In this document: piece by piece, positions 36,634 through 46,615 of the stretch | Numbering within the stretch: position 1 is the first letter of the stretch | How the letters are laid out: the number at the start of each line of letters is the position of its first letter | DNA from: Lentisphaerae bacterium ADurb.Bin242 | GTDB lineage: Bacteria; Verrucomicrobiota; Lentisphaeria; Victivallales; UBA1829 | Assembly: GCA_002069785.1 (NCBI GenBank) | Contig: MWCA01000007.1 | Location: 35,519-99,518 of the forward strand | DNA: 64,000 bases | Reading direction: 5' to 3' | Position numbers and translations under genes: made by a program | Notes under the pieces: generated by a model | Database searches by the model: none | Seen by the model: only the letters and a program-made list of their open reading frames with translations | What the model was told of the DNA's origin: nothing

Positions 36634-36693
36634 AGCGGTTTGCCGCCGGTGTGAATTTTGAATTCCTCCCGCAGCAAAGCCTGGGTATGCCTT

Positions 36694-36741
36694 ATCTCCG
36701 GATTTTCTCTTTCGCAGAAAGAAAAAATCCGGATATTTTTT
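36694..36741 (+). terminator. Rho-independent terminator after the DUF4091 gene
   Basis: CCGGATTTT (36698-36706) pairs with AAAATCCGG (36724-36732). The stem continues inward through CTCTTTC/GAAAG to a short GCA loop and is followed by ATATTTTTT. It insulates the downstream GntR-fusion promoter. Confidence 0.85.
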
Positions 36742-36751
36742 ATATCCCCTC

Positions 36752-36779
36752 TTGACATTTCAAAAAAATGTTGTATACT
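36752..36779 (+). promoter_or_regulatory. Sigma-70 promoter of the GntR-fusion/pseudopilin/DUF4838 operon
   Basis: TTGACA (36752-36757), a 16-base spacer and TATACT (36774-36779) lie 47 bases before the ATG at 36826, directly after the preceding terminator. No clear palindromic operator was seen. Confidence 0.8.
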
Positions 36780-36825
36780 CTTTGAAGAAAATTGCAGATT
36801 CAACGCAGATGGACGGCCATGAAAA

Positions 36826-38229
36826 ATGAATAAGGAAGCAACACTTGCGCGCTCGGAAGCGGGAGAACGGATTGCGGGAGATATCCTCAACGCCATCCGG
36901 CATGGAAAGCTTCGTCCGGGGGACCGGCTTCAGGGCGAGGGCGAACTTTCGCGGATGTATGACGGCAGTGTATACAATGTGAGGAAAGCCATCCAGCGGC
37001 TGAAAAAAGATAAAGTTCTGCACAGCATTCCCAAAGTCGGGGTTTTCATTTCGGGCGAACAGGGCCGGTATGCGGTCCGCGCCGGCAAACACGAGGAGGA
37101 AAAGGTCGTTCTCCATTTTCAGACGGGCAATACGCCCGATTTTCTGCAGGATTTCTGGAAGAACGTCCTGGAGGCGTATTCCGAACGTTTTCACTTTGTC
37201 CGGATTCAATTCGATCCGCGGATGGACATCGATCCGTCCGATCTGCCGGACATCCGCGAATGCAGCAGTCCGTTTCAGCAATATCAACTGGGTGAAATGA
37301 GTCTGCTCGACCTTTCCGAAGCCGCCGGAAGTTCCCTGAAACTCCTGACCGGGAAAACCGCCGAATTCATTCATACGGCCGATCTGCTGTTGTTCAACCG
37401 GGAACTCCTGGCGAAAAAGAAATTTCCCCCGCCGTCGTACCGGACTTTTGCCGGACAGCTGGAGTATCTCGAGGAGGTGCTCTCTTCCCTGGAATCCGCG
37501 GGACTGGAAATTCCCGGCACCAACCAGCAGCCGCTGTTCCGGATGTCCGAATGCTTTTTCCGCATGTTTGAGGATATTTGCGGTTCCATGAACGTTTCCG
37601 GTTTTGTCGGGAAATACATCGAGCTCACGCGCCGGGCAACCGGGCTATGGAAAAAATACACGATCAGCCGTCCGAAACGGGCCATGGAAAATCTCCGGAA
37701 ATTTCTCGACGGGCAAACCCCGTTTTACTTCGGAAACGCTTCCTCATGGCCTGTTTCACACCGGAGGGGAAGCGAGTTCCCTGTGGAAGTGCATCCGTTC
37801 CTGATGACCGATGACACGCTCCAGCTCCGGAGTATTCCCCTGACGATTTCCGCCGCCACGGAGGTGCCGGTCGAGGCGATCCGCCTGGTGGAGCTTCTTC
37901 AAAGCGATCCGATCCAGCGCCAATATGCGGCGACGGGCGGCGCGTTTCCGATCTCCCTTGAAAACTGCGATGTCCTTCCATATATGAAAGAGGACCCGTT
38001 CCTGAAGAGCGCCTACCGGTCCGGCCGGCGTTTCTTCTTCCATTCGAAAGAAGAACAGTATATCGGAATGAACATCATCAATGTGGAACTGTGGGACTGC
38101 ATTCTTTTCGGCAAAGACGTCGAAAAAGCGCTCGAGAATGCACTGAATCTTTCCAGGCTTTACTTGAAAACGAGGTTGGACAGGCGGACGCGTGAAAAAA
38201 TGGAACTTTCCGCCGACCTTTATAAATAA
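36826..38229 (+). CDS. Fusion regulator: GntR winged helix + extracellular-solute-binding-protein-like domain
   Basis: This 467-aa protein has a GntR DNA-binding domain at residues about 10-80 (IAGDILNAIRHGKLRPGDRL, VRKAIQRLKKDKVLHSIPKV). The remaining 380 residues do not look like the usual FCD, UTRA or LacI effector domains. They resemble family-1 solute-binding proteins: DLLLFNRELLAKKKFPPPSY matches the usual LYYNKDLF-type strand-helix. The stretch around SIPLTISAATEVPVEAIRLV and RQYAATGGAFPIS matches the C-terminal lobe. There is no signal peptide, so an oligosaccharide-binding domain appears to serve as a cytoplasmic sensor. It heads an operon with a pseudopilin and two DUF4838 proteins. 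Confidence 0.82.
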   Translation: MNKEATLARSEAGERIAGDILNAIRHGKLRPGDRLQGEGELSRMYDGSVYNVRKAIQRLKKDKVLHSIPKVGVFISGEQGRYAVRAGKHEEEKVVLHFQTGNTPDFLQDFWKNVLEAYSERFHFVRIQFDPRMDIDPSDLPDIRECSSPFQQYQLGEMSLLDLSEAAGSSLKLLTGKTAEFIHTADLLLFNRELLAKKKFPPPSYRTFAGQLEYLEEVLSSLESAGLEIPGTNQQPLFRMSECFFRMFEDICGSMNVSGFVGKYIELTRRATGLWKKYTISRPKRAMENLRKFLDGQTPFYFGNASSWPVSHRRGSEFPVEVHPFLMTDDTLQLRSIPLTISAATEVPVEAIRLVELLQSDPIQRQYAATGGAFPISLENCDVLPYMKEDPFLKSAYRSGRRFFFHSKEEQYIGMNIINVELWDCILFGKDVEKALENALNLSRLYLKTRLDRRTREKMELSADLYK

Positions 38230-38268
38230 AAACAGGCAACACAGAACGAAACGAAAGGGAAAACGCAA

Positions 38269-39045
38269 ATGAAAAAGCCGTTTACATTAATTGAATTGCT
38301 CGTCGTTGTTTCGATTATCGCCATTCTGGCGGGAATGCTTCTGCCGGCCTTGAATTCCGTGAGGCAGAAAGCCCAGGCGATTCAGTGTCTGAACAATCAG
38401 AAACATACCGGACTGGGAGGCTTCCTGATGTATGCCGCAGACTACAATGACTACGTATATGTGCATAATCCGAATACGGCGTGGGCGGGATTGTATTTCA
38501 ACATCGACCCGGCGACGAGAGCCGTCGCGAAGCCGCACCTGCTGACTGGAAACTGGTGGCGCCTGGGGTACATCACGAACTTGAAAATCATGCTCTGTCC
38601 TACGCTCAAAGGGGATCAGCCGGTTCAGAGCTGGAACAACTGCTACGGCGGAGTCAGTTCGCAGACGCGCGGAGCTCTGCTGCCGTTTGAATCTGTAGTC
38701 AGCGCGAACAATCCCAACGGAAGCGATTACAACCCGTGGTATGTGTCCCTGAGACGGATTCCGAAAACTTCATTGGCCTACGGGCTGACCGATTCCGTCG
38801 CCACGCATACCGGCAATTTTTTCCAGTCGGCCGTGGTGGCGGTCAATTATACTTCCACGACCGGTACACGGGGAAGTGTGCATCTGCGGCACGGCGGGAA
38901 TGCAAACACATGGTTCTGGGACGGTCATGCCGAGAAAGCCTCTCCCCTTCTGTTCAGGCAGATTGCCCAGGCCGCCGGGAAAGGCGATAATTTTTACCTT
39001 TGCACGCAGTCGGGCGCCTTCATAACCCAGAGTCCCATCAAATGA
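38269..39045 (+). CDS. Type II secretion-type pseudopilin, H-X9-DG family
   Basis: This 258-aa protein has a minimal four-residue leader MKKP before [19 protein letters not shown], so the -1 residue is Pro. The C-terminal [19 protein letters not shown] is a full H-X9-DG motif. It follows the fusion regulator by 39 bases (AAAGGGAAA ribosome site). The next gene, DUF4838, overlaps its stop by four bases. Confidence 0.9.
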   Translation: MKKPFTLIELLVVVSIIAILAGMLLPALNSVRQKAQAIQCLNNQKHTGLGGFLMYAADYNDYVYVHNPNTAWAGLYFNIDPATRAVAKPHLLTGNWWRLGYITNLKIMLCPTLKGDQPVQSWNNCYGGVSSQTRGALLPFESVVSANNPNGSDYNPWYVSLRRIPKTSLAYGLTDSVATHTGNFFQSAVVAVNYTSTTGTRGSVHLRHGGNANTWFWDGHAEKASPLLFRQIAQAAGKGDNFYLCTQSGAFITQSPIK

Positions 39046-41345
39046 AGAAAGTCCTGAAAAAACAAATGGCCGCCTTGCTGTGCCTGGCTGGGTTATCGGC
39101 GTTCGGAGATTTTTCAGTGATTCTTCCGGACCGCCCGACCGGCCAGGAGTCGGAGGCTGCCGCCGAGTTGTCTTCCCATCTGGAAAAAGCCACAGGGAAA
39201 AACGTTCGTGTCATCCCCGAATCCACAAGGGCCGGCGGACGAAAAATCTATCTCGGAAATACCCGGTTTGCCGGGAAAAAAGGGATGGTCCCGGATCAGT
39301 TCGAGGCGGAAGAATGGCAGATGAAGGCGTTCAGGGATTCCCTTGTCATTACCGGCGGATGTCCGCGCGGGACGTTGTATGGGGTTCTGGAATTTCTCGA
39401 GCAGGAACTGGGAATCGTTTTTGCCGACGAGACTTTCACCTGTATTCCGAAGCATCCGGATTACCGTTGGGACGGAAGTCTTTCGCGGCGCGGCAAACCG
39501 GCGTTTCCACTCCGCGGGATCTATTCCTATTTTACGAATGATCCGGCGCCCCGCGTGAAATTCATGCTCCGGAACCGGCTCAATCTCTTCTGCGACGAAA
39601 AAATATCCCCTCTCATGCGGCAATGGGGAATTTCTCCGGTTTTCGGTTCGCCGCGCTTCTGCCATACGTTCTACGATTATACCAAAGACCTTCCCGAAAG
39701 CGACCTGGATTGCTTTTCCCTGTCGGCGGCCGGAATCCGGATTCGTGCGGTCAATCCGAGCGGACCGGGACAAATCTGTTACACGAATCCGAAAACGAGG
39801 CGGATCTTCCTGCGGAAACTGCTGGAATATATCAAGTCGGACCGGGAAAACGCCGGAACGGAAAAACCTCCGGTAATCTATACTGTCGAAGCCAACGACA
39901 GTCCCATGAAATGCGAGTGTGAAAATTGCCTTGCCGCTGCGAAGAAATACGGGGCGTATTCCGGTGTCATGCTCGAATTTCTCAATGACCTTGCCCGCGA
40001 GACCGCGAAAATCCATCCGGATGTACGCCTGCTTTCGAATGCCTATATGTTCACGCAGAACCCGCCGTCCGGGATTCGCGCCGAACCGAACGTAATCATC
40101 CGTCTGGCTCAACTGGGGACGGAATGGGGTACGCGCACCAATCGCGACACCATGCGCGCCCTGACGGATGAACACAACGTCATTCCCCTGAAAATACTGA
40201 AGGACTGGAGCCGTCTTGCCCGGCTGGCAATCTGGGATTACTGGATATTGTATTCGGGAAAAAGCAACTTGCCGTCGCTGAACACTTATGCCATTGCGGA
40301 AAATATGAAAATCTACAAACAATGCAATGTCGTTTCCGTCTTTGCCGAATGTGAATCGGCGCATATTGCGTCGTTCCACCCCCTGCGTCTGTGGCTGGGA
40401 GCCCGGATGATGAACCATCCCGGCCTGGACGCCTCCGCCGAAATCCGACGCTTCATGGACGCTTATTATGGTCCGGCCTCGGAATTCATGCTTGCCTGTC
40501 ATAATACTTTATGGAAACGCGGAATGGAACTTAAGGAACCGTCCGGCATGCTTCCGGTCGGCCTGCGTGCGGATCTGGATGATGCGTTTTTCGTTGAAAG
40601 CAACCGTCTGCTGGACCATGCCGAAAAAGCGGCGGAAAAAGAGGAGCGTGTTTTGAAGAGGATCCGCCGCGAACGGGTCAGCATCGACTATGCCCATCTG
40701 GAACGGTGGAATCAACTGTCCCCGGAAAAAAGAGGAGACCGTGAACAAAAGATTCGCCGCTTTTCCGCCAACTTCATGGAGGCGTGCAATCCATCCGTTA
40801 TGACGGCCGCCCGCAGGGAGCAGAATAAAAAATGGCTTTCCAATTATCTGGAAGGACTTCGAATCGACATTCCGCTTCCTCCGGAGTTCCGGGAGAAAGA
40901 AGTCCTGGCGGATCTGGCCTGGCCCCGGATTCAGCGCAAAGCCGGGTATGTTGTCCTGAAAGACGATCCGGCGGCGGCCGGCGGCCGCTGTGCGGCGATC
41001 GAAGGCAGGCCCGGGAAGAAAGAAGGAATTCAATTCGGTGTTTATGATCCGGAACAGAAAAAACATCTCCGGAATGTCTTTCTTCCGCGCGGTCAATTCG
41101 TTTCGGACGGAAAATTTCATTTTTATACGACCCGTCCGTTTGTGCTGACGAAACACTGTTTCCTGTGGACGCACTGGTCGTGGAACATTCAGGCGGACCT
41201 TTCCGAATTCTACGATCCCAGCGGCTTGAACAACAAAGTCGAAGCCTGGGTCTCCATCAAAGCGACCGGCGGACCGTATGGAGATGCGCCTTCGCAGAAT
41301 CCTGTTTATGCCGTGGACCGAATTATTATTGTGAGGGCGCCATGA
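39042..41345 (+). CDS. Secreted DUF4838 protein
   Basis: This 767-aa protein starts at the ATG overlapping the pseudopilin stop (ATGA). The signal peptide is [22 protein letters not shown]. The N-terminal domain has [20 protein letters not shown] (about 105-125). The DUF4838 core has the cysteine cluster MKCECENCL (about 287-295) and [10 protein letters not shown], closely paralleling the protein at 6004-8283. A secreted glycan-processing role is likely from context. The next gene overlaps again (ATGA), so the two DUF4838 proteins may be made in fixed ratio. Confidence 0.86.
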   Translation: MKKVLKKQMAALLCLAGLSAFGDFSVILPDRPTGQESEAAAELSSHLEKATGKNVRVIPESTRAGGRKIYLGNTRFAGKKGMVPDQFEAEEWQMKAFRDSLVITGGCPRGTLYGVLEFLEQELGIVFADETFTCIPKHPDYRWDGSLSRRGKPAFPLRGIYSYFTNDPAPRVKFMLRNRLNLFCDEKISPLMRQWGISPVFGSPRFCHTFYDYTKDLPESDLDCFSLSAAGIRIRAVNPSGPGQICYTNPKTRRIFLRKLLEYIKSDRENAGTEKPPVIYTVEANDSPMKCECENCLAAAKKYGAYSGVMLEFLNDLARETAKIHPDVRLLSNAYMFTQNPPSGIRAEPNVIIRLAQLGTEWGTRTNRDTMRALTDEHNVIPLKILKDWSRLARLAIWDYWILYSGKSNLPSLNTYAIAENMKIYKQCNVVSVFAECESAHIASFHPLRLWLGARMMNHPGLDASAEIRRFMDAYYGPASEFMLACHNTLWKRGMELKEPSGMLPVGLRADLDDAFFVESNRLLDHAEKAAEKEERVLKRIRRERVSIDYAHLERWNQLSPEKRGDREQKIRRFSANFMEACNPSVMTAARREQNKKWLSNYLEGLRIDIPLPPEFREKEVLADLAWPRIQRKAGYVVLKDDPAAAGGRCAAIEGRPGKKEGIQFGVYDPEQKKHLRNVFLPRGQFVSDGKFHFYTTRPFVLTKHCFLWTHWSWNIQADLSEFYDPSGLNNKVEAWVSIKATGGPYGDAPSQNPVYAVDRIIIVRAP

Positions 41346-43762
41346 GAAAAAATCTGTTTTGTGGGCTGCTGCTGTTTTTGATATGCCGGGTTGAAGCCGG
41401 GGAATTTGTTCTGGTCGATCAGCACCGGCCGTGCGCTGTCCTCGTCCTGCCGGGAGAGAAATACCGGGCCGTTCTCGACGATTTCAATGCCACCCTGAAA
41501 ACCGTCTGCGGGACTCCGCTGAAAATCGTCGAAAAAGCCGGGCGGACGGAACGGCAAATCCGGTTTGAAATACGTCCGGACGCCGATCCGCGCACGGAGG
41601 ACGCCTTCTCCATCGAATTTCCGGAGGAAAAGACCATGGTTGTGAAATGCAGCGAAACCTCCATGGTCTGGGCTCTGAATCACCTTCTGGAACGTTTCGC
41701 GGGCGTGCGATGGCTGTTTCCGGAAAAATGCGGACTGAGTTACCTGCCGCTTTCAAAAATCGCTTTGCCGGTCGGGAAGATTTCGGAAGCTCCGTCGTTC
41801 AACATCGGACGTTTCATCGAACGCTCGAATTCGGCATTTTATCCCAAAGCTTATTTCAAACCTCCGATTGAACTGAATCATGCCTTGACGGATTATGTTT
41901 TTCCTCTGAAAAAATACCGGGAAACCGGGTTTCCGCCGGAAATCATGCCTGTCCTGAAAGGGGCGAAAATCAAGGAGCCGCCGAACCGGACAACGCCGCG
42001 CGGCTACTGGCAGCCGTGTTATTCGAATCCGGCCGCCGTACGGATCGCCGTCGAAAACATTCTGGAATATCTGAAAGAACATCCGGAAAAAACTTCCATT
42101 TCCTTGAGCGTGAACGACTGCGGCGGTTTCTGCGAATGCAGAAACTGCGAACACGCCAACGGAGGGAGGAAATACAGCCAGTCCGAGGTCTATTACAAGT
42201 GGGTGAACGCCGTTGCGGAAGCGGTGGCTTCCAGGGTTCCGAAACTGATCCTGACCGCCAATGCGTATGTGCAAACCGCCGAACCGCCTTCGTTCAAACT
42301 TCACCCGAATGTCATTGTCAACCGCACCATAGACTTGTATTCCTGCACGGATCCGGCCACCATGCGGAAGCATAAGGAAACGATTTCCGAGTGGAGCCGG
42401 AAAGCGGCCGCGCTTGGCGTCTGGGATTATTCGTGGGGACACGGCTATATGATGCCTCGTGTGTATTTTCGGATTCAGGCGGAAATGCTGCAATTCCTCC
42501 ATTCGAAGAACGTCCGGGTTTACTTCGGGGAAAATGAATGTTTCGACTGCCGGGACGGCGGGAAGACATACTTGTATTCAAAGCTCTTGTGGAACATCCG
42601 TTCCGATCCGGAAGAAATTCTTGCGGAATGGTACGAACGGTGCGCCGGAAAGAGCGCCGCGCCACTCCTCCGGAAATACTACGAACGCTGGGAAGAGATT
42701 TTCAGCAGTCCGGAAATGCGGCGCACCCCGTGGTTTGAAAGTGTCGGCAGCACTTACATGAACTGGGGCAAAATCAGTCATATTTACGCCCTTCGTCCGG
42801 GCGACCTGGAGGAGCTCCGGGGATGGATCGAAGACGCCTGCCGTCTGGCAGGCAATGCACAGGAAAAGGAGCGCCTGGAATGGCTCCGGCTTCACTTCAA
42901 CTATATGGAAGCCCTGCTGAAGATGTACGGAGCCGAATTCATTCCCCCGGAAGGCGTTCTTTCCTCCTCCGGACAGGCGCTCGCTTTATTGAATTCCTTT
43001 TCGAAACTGCCGGAATATGTGACCCGGAAAAAGAAGTTTGCCGAACAGCTCAAAAAAGAACCGGTCATGGGATTTTACTACCGTTCACCGATGTACAGCA
43101 AACGCATGAAACTGGATGAGGATGTCTCGACGCCGATCTTATCCCAGTTCGAAACCACGCTGGATTTCCTGGATTCGCCGGAAGTTGCCGCCGCCGTTGC
43201 GAAAATTGCGGAGGACAGGGCTTTTCCGCCGTCCGTTCGGGATATTGCGGATGCGCTTGCCCGGAGCGGTTCATACAAAAACATTTTCCCGGAAGGCGAC
43301 ATGGAACAAGCCTTTGAAAAAAGCAATTTCCGCTTGATTCCGGAACACCGGCGCACCGGTTCCGGGATTCTTTCTTCCGACTTCCATTTTTCAGGAAAGA
43401 AATCCTTCAAAATCATCCCGGATGAATACAGTCTTGTGCGTCTGGAACTTCCGGCGGACCCTGATTCGCGATATGTTGCCGCGTTCCGGACGTTTGTCCC
43501 GGAGGACCCCGGCAGAGCCACTCTCCAATATGGCGCGTTTCCTGCGTTGAATTCCCATAATCAGGACTGGTATATCCTGCCCCGGAAAAAATTGTCCGCA
43601 GGCGTCTGGCAGAAATGGACTCTTTTTGTCCGTACGAATCCGAAGAGCAACGGAATCAATTTCTATCTGTTTTTCCGGGACTTTGCGCCGGGGAAAGCCG
43701 TGTATGTGGATGACATGCGTGTCGTGAAGGCCGGAAAACAGGCAGAATTGAGTCCACGATAG
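41342..43762 (+). CDS. Secreted DUF4838 protein (second, divergent)
   Basis: This 806-aa protein starts at the ATG that overlaps the previous stop. Its signal peptide is [20 protein letters not shown]. The core has GVRWLFPEKCGLSYLPL, the cysteine cluster GFCECRNCEHANGG (about 260-273) and WDYSWGHGYMMPRVYF. The C-terminal 130 residues look like a carbohydrate-binding sandwich (FHFSGKKSFKIIPDEYS, VYVDDMRVVKAG). It diverges strongly from its upstream neighbour, so the two are ancient paralogues rather than a recent copy. Last gene of the operon. Confidence 0.85.
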   Translation: MRKNLFCGLLLFLICRVEAGEFVLVDQHRPCAVLVLPGEKYRAVLDDFNATLKTVCGTPLKIVEKAGRTERQIRFEIRPDADPRTEDAFSIEFPEEKTMVVKCSETSMVWALNHLLERFAGVRWLFPEKCGLSYLPLSKIALPVGKISEAPSFNIGRFIERSNSAFYPKAYFKPPIELNHALTDYVFPLKKYRETGFPPEIMPVLKGAKIKEPPNRTTPRGYWQPCYSNPAAVRIAVENILEYLKEHPEKTSISLSVNDCGGFCECRNCEHANGGRKYSQSEVYYKWVNAVAEAVASRVPKLILTANAYVQTAEPPSFKLHPNVIVNRTIDLYSCTDPATMRKHKETISEWSRKAAALGVWDYSWGHGYMMPRVYFRIQAEMLQFLHSKNVRVYFGENECFDCRDGGKTYLYSKLLWNIRSDPEEILAEWYERCAGKSAAPLLRKYYERWEEIFSSPEMRRTPWFESVGSTYMNWGKISHIYALRPGDLEELRGWIEDACRLAGNAQEKERLEWLRLHFNYMEALLKMYGAEFIPPEGVLSSSGQALALLNSFSKLPEYVTRKKKFAEQLKKEPVMGFYYRSPMYSKRMKLDEDVSTPILSQFETTLDFLDSPEVAAAVAKIAEDRAFPPSVRDIADALARSGSYKNIFPEGDMEQAFEKSNFRLIPEHRRTGSGILSSDFHFSGKKSFKIIPDEYSLVRLELPADPDSRYVAAFRTFVPEDPGRATLQYGAFPALNSHNQDWYILPRKKLSAGVWQKWTLFVRTNPKSNGINFYLFFRDFAPGKAVYVDDMRVVKAGKQAELSPR

Positions 43763-43843
43763 GAGATTTCCCGGAAACGGCAAAATTTTACTTCGGAATC
43801 CACCGCCGATTCCGTGGGAGACTGAAAAATTGAAAGGATACTG

Positions 43844-43868
43844 TGAGAAATTTTCTTGAAATTTCTCA
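43844..43868. terminator. Hairpin between convergent genes (possible bidirectional terminator)
   Basis: TGAGAAATTT and AAATTTCTCA form a perfect 10-base stem around a five-base loop between the end of the DUF4838 operon (+) and the end of the PEP-binding gene (-). There is no clear T-run on either side, so termination is plausible but unproven. Confidence 0.5.
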
Positions 43869-43880
43869 TGAGTGTTTGCA

Positions 43881-46454
43881 TTAAAAATATCCGCAGGCGG
43901 AGATGCCGGAGAGGACGTCGCTTTTCAAGGTCAGGACGGGATTCTCCGGTTTGTAGAAGCGGACCAGCCCGGCAAGGTCGGCGTCCGCCTCTTCCGCAAT
44001 CTCACGGAAAATATCGCTCTCTTCCGGGAAAAACGCGCTGTTGTAGAAACACTCCTCCTTCCCCTCGAAAATGGCGGCGTAGAACATGCCTGTCTCCACG
44101 AGGTCCTGGAAGAAATGGCTCCCGAAGGAGAGCTCCGGCAGGATGTGTCCGCCCTGAAAGGAAACTTCGCAGATCGCCGCGATATTGCTGATTTCGGAGA
44201 AATTGACGGGAACCCCGAGTTCCGGAGAGGAGGTTCCCCAGCGCCCGGGCCCGATCAGCAGAATTTTCGATTTCGCGCCGAGACTCCGGTTGATCTTTCC
44301 GATACAGCGCGCCGCCTTGTATTTGGTCCGCAGATCGGAGTTGTAATAGAGCGCCGGATCGACCACGAGCGCATAGTCGATTCTCTGGTTGAATCCGCCG
44401 CCCATGGTGTTGCCCTTGAGACGGAAGAAAATACGGTCGTCCGGAAGATGCGGAATATCGACATTCGCGCCGCGTCCCCGGATCTGGAGCGGACGGCACT
44501 GAAGCATGTTGATCATGTAGTCCCCGCCCGCGCTGAAGTTGACCGTGAACTCGATGTCCACCGGATAGTCGTAGAGGTTCTGAAGCGTCTCCAGAATGGT
44601 CCGCATGTCGGAAACGAACGAGGCGTTTTCCAGTATTTTGCCGCAGTTCGTGTAATAGACGTCCTTCGCGGTCCCGCCGCGCCGGTAATACTCCTCCGCG
44701 GCTTCGTCGTGAACACAGAGAAGATCACGCAGGAAGGCGGGCAGCGAAGGCGCAACCTCATCCAGCGGCTTCGCGGCAAGGACATTGTGTTTCAGGTCGA
44801 GGACATCGAGATGCTTTTGTGCGAAACGGGCCTTGTCCTCCTCGCTGGCCACCGGCATGAGGCCCGGATTGTCCAGCGCGGCAATCCGCGGATAGTCCGA
44901 TTCCGTCCGGGCCACGGCGCGGGTTCCCAGCCCCGCCACGATCCGCAGCATCCCCGCCGCGGGATCGATATGCTCGTTCCACACATACGAATTGTGCGAA
45001 TATCCGACCCCCGCCGCCGTGGGCATGAAAATATCGTCGAGGTGCGACCCGGACACCCGCTGCACGAGGATCGCCATCTGTTCGTCCTTCTGGTCCAGTC
45101 CGCGCTGACGCCGGTAGGCCAGCGCGGAGGTGTCCATCGTGCTGGCGAAAACCTGTTTCACCGCGGTTTCGAAGGCGTACAGCCGGTGCTCGGGCGAGCC
45201 CGCGTTCACGCAGAAAACCGACTCGTATTTTCCCGCGAAAGCGTTGCCGAAGCTGTCCTCGAGCAGACTGCTCGACCGCGCGATGATCGGGCTCTGTCCG
45301 AAGTAAGCCAGCATCCGGCGGAACTGTTCCCGGATATGCTCGGGAAATTCCCCGTTCGGTATCTTCTCCCGGAGCTGTTCGGCCACCGGATAATACCCTT
45401 CCTCCGTTTTCTGCTTCAACCGCAGCATCCACCAGCCGTTCTTCACCAGGAACGAGTAGAAAACGTCCGCGCCGATGAAGAAGGAGTCGTGCATTTCAAT
45501 GCGCTTCTGGATTTCGGGCAGTCTGTTTTCGATGATTTTCCGCGCCAGCAGCATACCGACGGCCTTCCCTCCGATGGGCCCGCTGCCGATGATGCGTTCT
45601 TTGAGCCGCAGGATGTCTTTCGTGGAAAACTGGGTCTCCGCGATCGCGTAAATGCCGGGGTCTTTCCCGATCAGCAGCGAAAGGAGACGTTTCCGCGACT
45701 CTTCGGAGTGGATTCCGAGCGAAAGTTCATTCTGCACCTTGAGGAACACGCGGTCCCAGTTGTCGAGGGAACAGTCTACCTCGCTGCCGCCGGACGCGTT
45801 GGCGAGCTGGAAGAATCCGGCGCATTCGACCGCGTCGGTGAGCGGATAACTGTCATTGCCGTCCGCGGTAAGCTTGCTGGGCAGGAACATGGTTTTGGAA
45901 TAACGGTTCCAGACCTTCAGCGGGTGCACATAGAGCGCTTCGCCGCTGTGGAAGACGTCCAGCAGGAGCTGGGTGGTGTCGCGGATCCGGGCGACCGCAT
46001 CCAGCGAGTGACGGTTGCGCAGCAGACAGAAAAACGCAACCGTGTTCAGGTCGAACAAATAGGGACAGATGACCCGGAAAAAGTTTCCCATCATGAGGTC
46101 GGAAGCCCAGGCGGTCTGAAGCTCGGAAAGTGTGTCGAACACATAAAACGCGCCGCGCCCTTCGCGCGTGATCGCCGCATGGACGTCCACCGTGAAAGTC
46201 TCGAAACCGGCGTCCGGATGAAAGGTGAAGGTCTTGACGCCCTCCTCTTCCCCGATCAGCCGGGGGTGTCCTTCGAAATGAATGTAGATCAGGTTCCGGC
46301 CGTCCCCGGACGCGTGCCGGACAAACGGACGCAGAAAATACGAGTATTCGGCAATATCGTCGGTCTGCCAGACGACGTTGTCGCCCATCCGGATGAAATC
46401 GACGATCTTGTCGAAGCCCGGCAGTCCGGACGGAACCCGTTCAAAAGTGGACAT
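43881..46454 (-). CDS. Fusion of Walker-less KaiC-like domain with PEP/pyruvate-binding (PPDK N-terminal) domain
   Basis: This 857-aa protein starts at the ATG preceded by GGGGAG. Residues about 4-190 follow the KaiC/RadA pattern: SGLPGFDKIVDFIRMGDNVV where a Walker A loop should follow, IYIHFEGHP, and a Walker-B-like FYVFDTLSEL. The P-loop GxxxxGK[ST] is absent. The second part carries the PPDK/PEP-synthase nucleotide-binding signature ARSSSLLEDSFGNAFAGKYE (about 390-409). No phosphohistidine (GGxTSH) segment is present, so it is not a complete PEP synthase or PPDK. A regulatory or phosphotransfer role is possible. It is monocistronic with its own promoter. Confidence 0.8.
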   Translation of the reverse strand: MSTFERVPSGLPGFDKIVDFIRMGDNVVWQTDDIAEYSYFLRPFVRHASGDGRNLIYIHFEGHPRLIGEEEGVKTFTFHPDAGFETFTVDVHAAITREGRGAFYVFDTLSELQTAWASDLMMGNFFRVICPYLFDLNTVAFFCLLRNRHSLDAVARIRDTTQLLLDVFHSGEALYVHPLKVWNRYSKTMFLPSKLTADGNDSYPLTDAVECAGFFQLANASGGSEVDCSLDNWDRVFLKVQNELSLGIHSEESRKRLLSLLIGKDPGIYAIAETQFSTKDILRLKERIIGSGPIGGKAVGMLLARKIIENRLPEIQKRIEMHDSFFIGADVFYSFLVKNGWWMLRLKQKTEEGYYPVAEQLREKIPNGEFPEHIREQFRRMLAYFGQSPIIARSSSLLEDSFGNAFAGKYESVFCVNAGSPEHRLYAFETAVKQVFASTMDTSALAYRRQRGLDQKDEQMAILVQRVSGSHLDDIFMPTAAGVGYSHNSYVWNEHIDPAAGMLRIVAGLGTRAVARTESDYPRIAALDNPGLMPVASEEDKARFAQKHLDVLDLKHNVLAAKPLDEVAPSLPAFLRDLLCVHDEAAEEYYRRGGTAKDVYYTNCGKILENASFVSDMRTILETLQNLYDYPVDIEFTVNFSAGGDYMINMLQCRPLQIRGRGANVDIPHLPDDRIFFRLKGNTMGGGFNQRIDYALVVDPALYYNSDLRTKYKAARCIGKINRSLGAKSKILLIGPGRWGTSSPELGVPVNFSEISNIAAICEVSFQGGHILPELSFGSHFFQDLVETGMFYAAIFEGKEECFYNSAFFPEESDIFREIAEEADADLAGLVRFYKPENPVLTLKSDVLSGISACGYF

Positions 46455-46525
46455 TCTGTTTCTCCCCGAAATAAGTTCCCCGACAGAAGCGGCCCGACCT
46501 TGCCGCCGGCTGTCTCGAACGGGGA

Positions 46526-46554
46526 AATATACTCCGGCCGCAGGCAAAGAGCAA
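46526..46554 (-). promoter_or_regulatory. Probable sigma-70 promoter of the KaiC-like/PEP-binding gene
   Basis: On the minus strand TTGCTC (46549-46554), a 17-base spacer and TATATT (46526-46531) lie about 70 bases upstream of the start at 46454. Confidence 0.6.
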
Positions 46555-46615
46555 GAAGAGAACGGAATGGAAACCCGTATTTTCCGAAAAGACGGACGTC
46601 TCCCGGAAAAAACAT

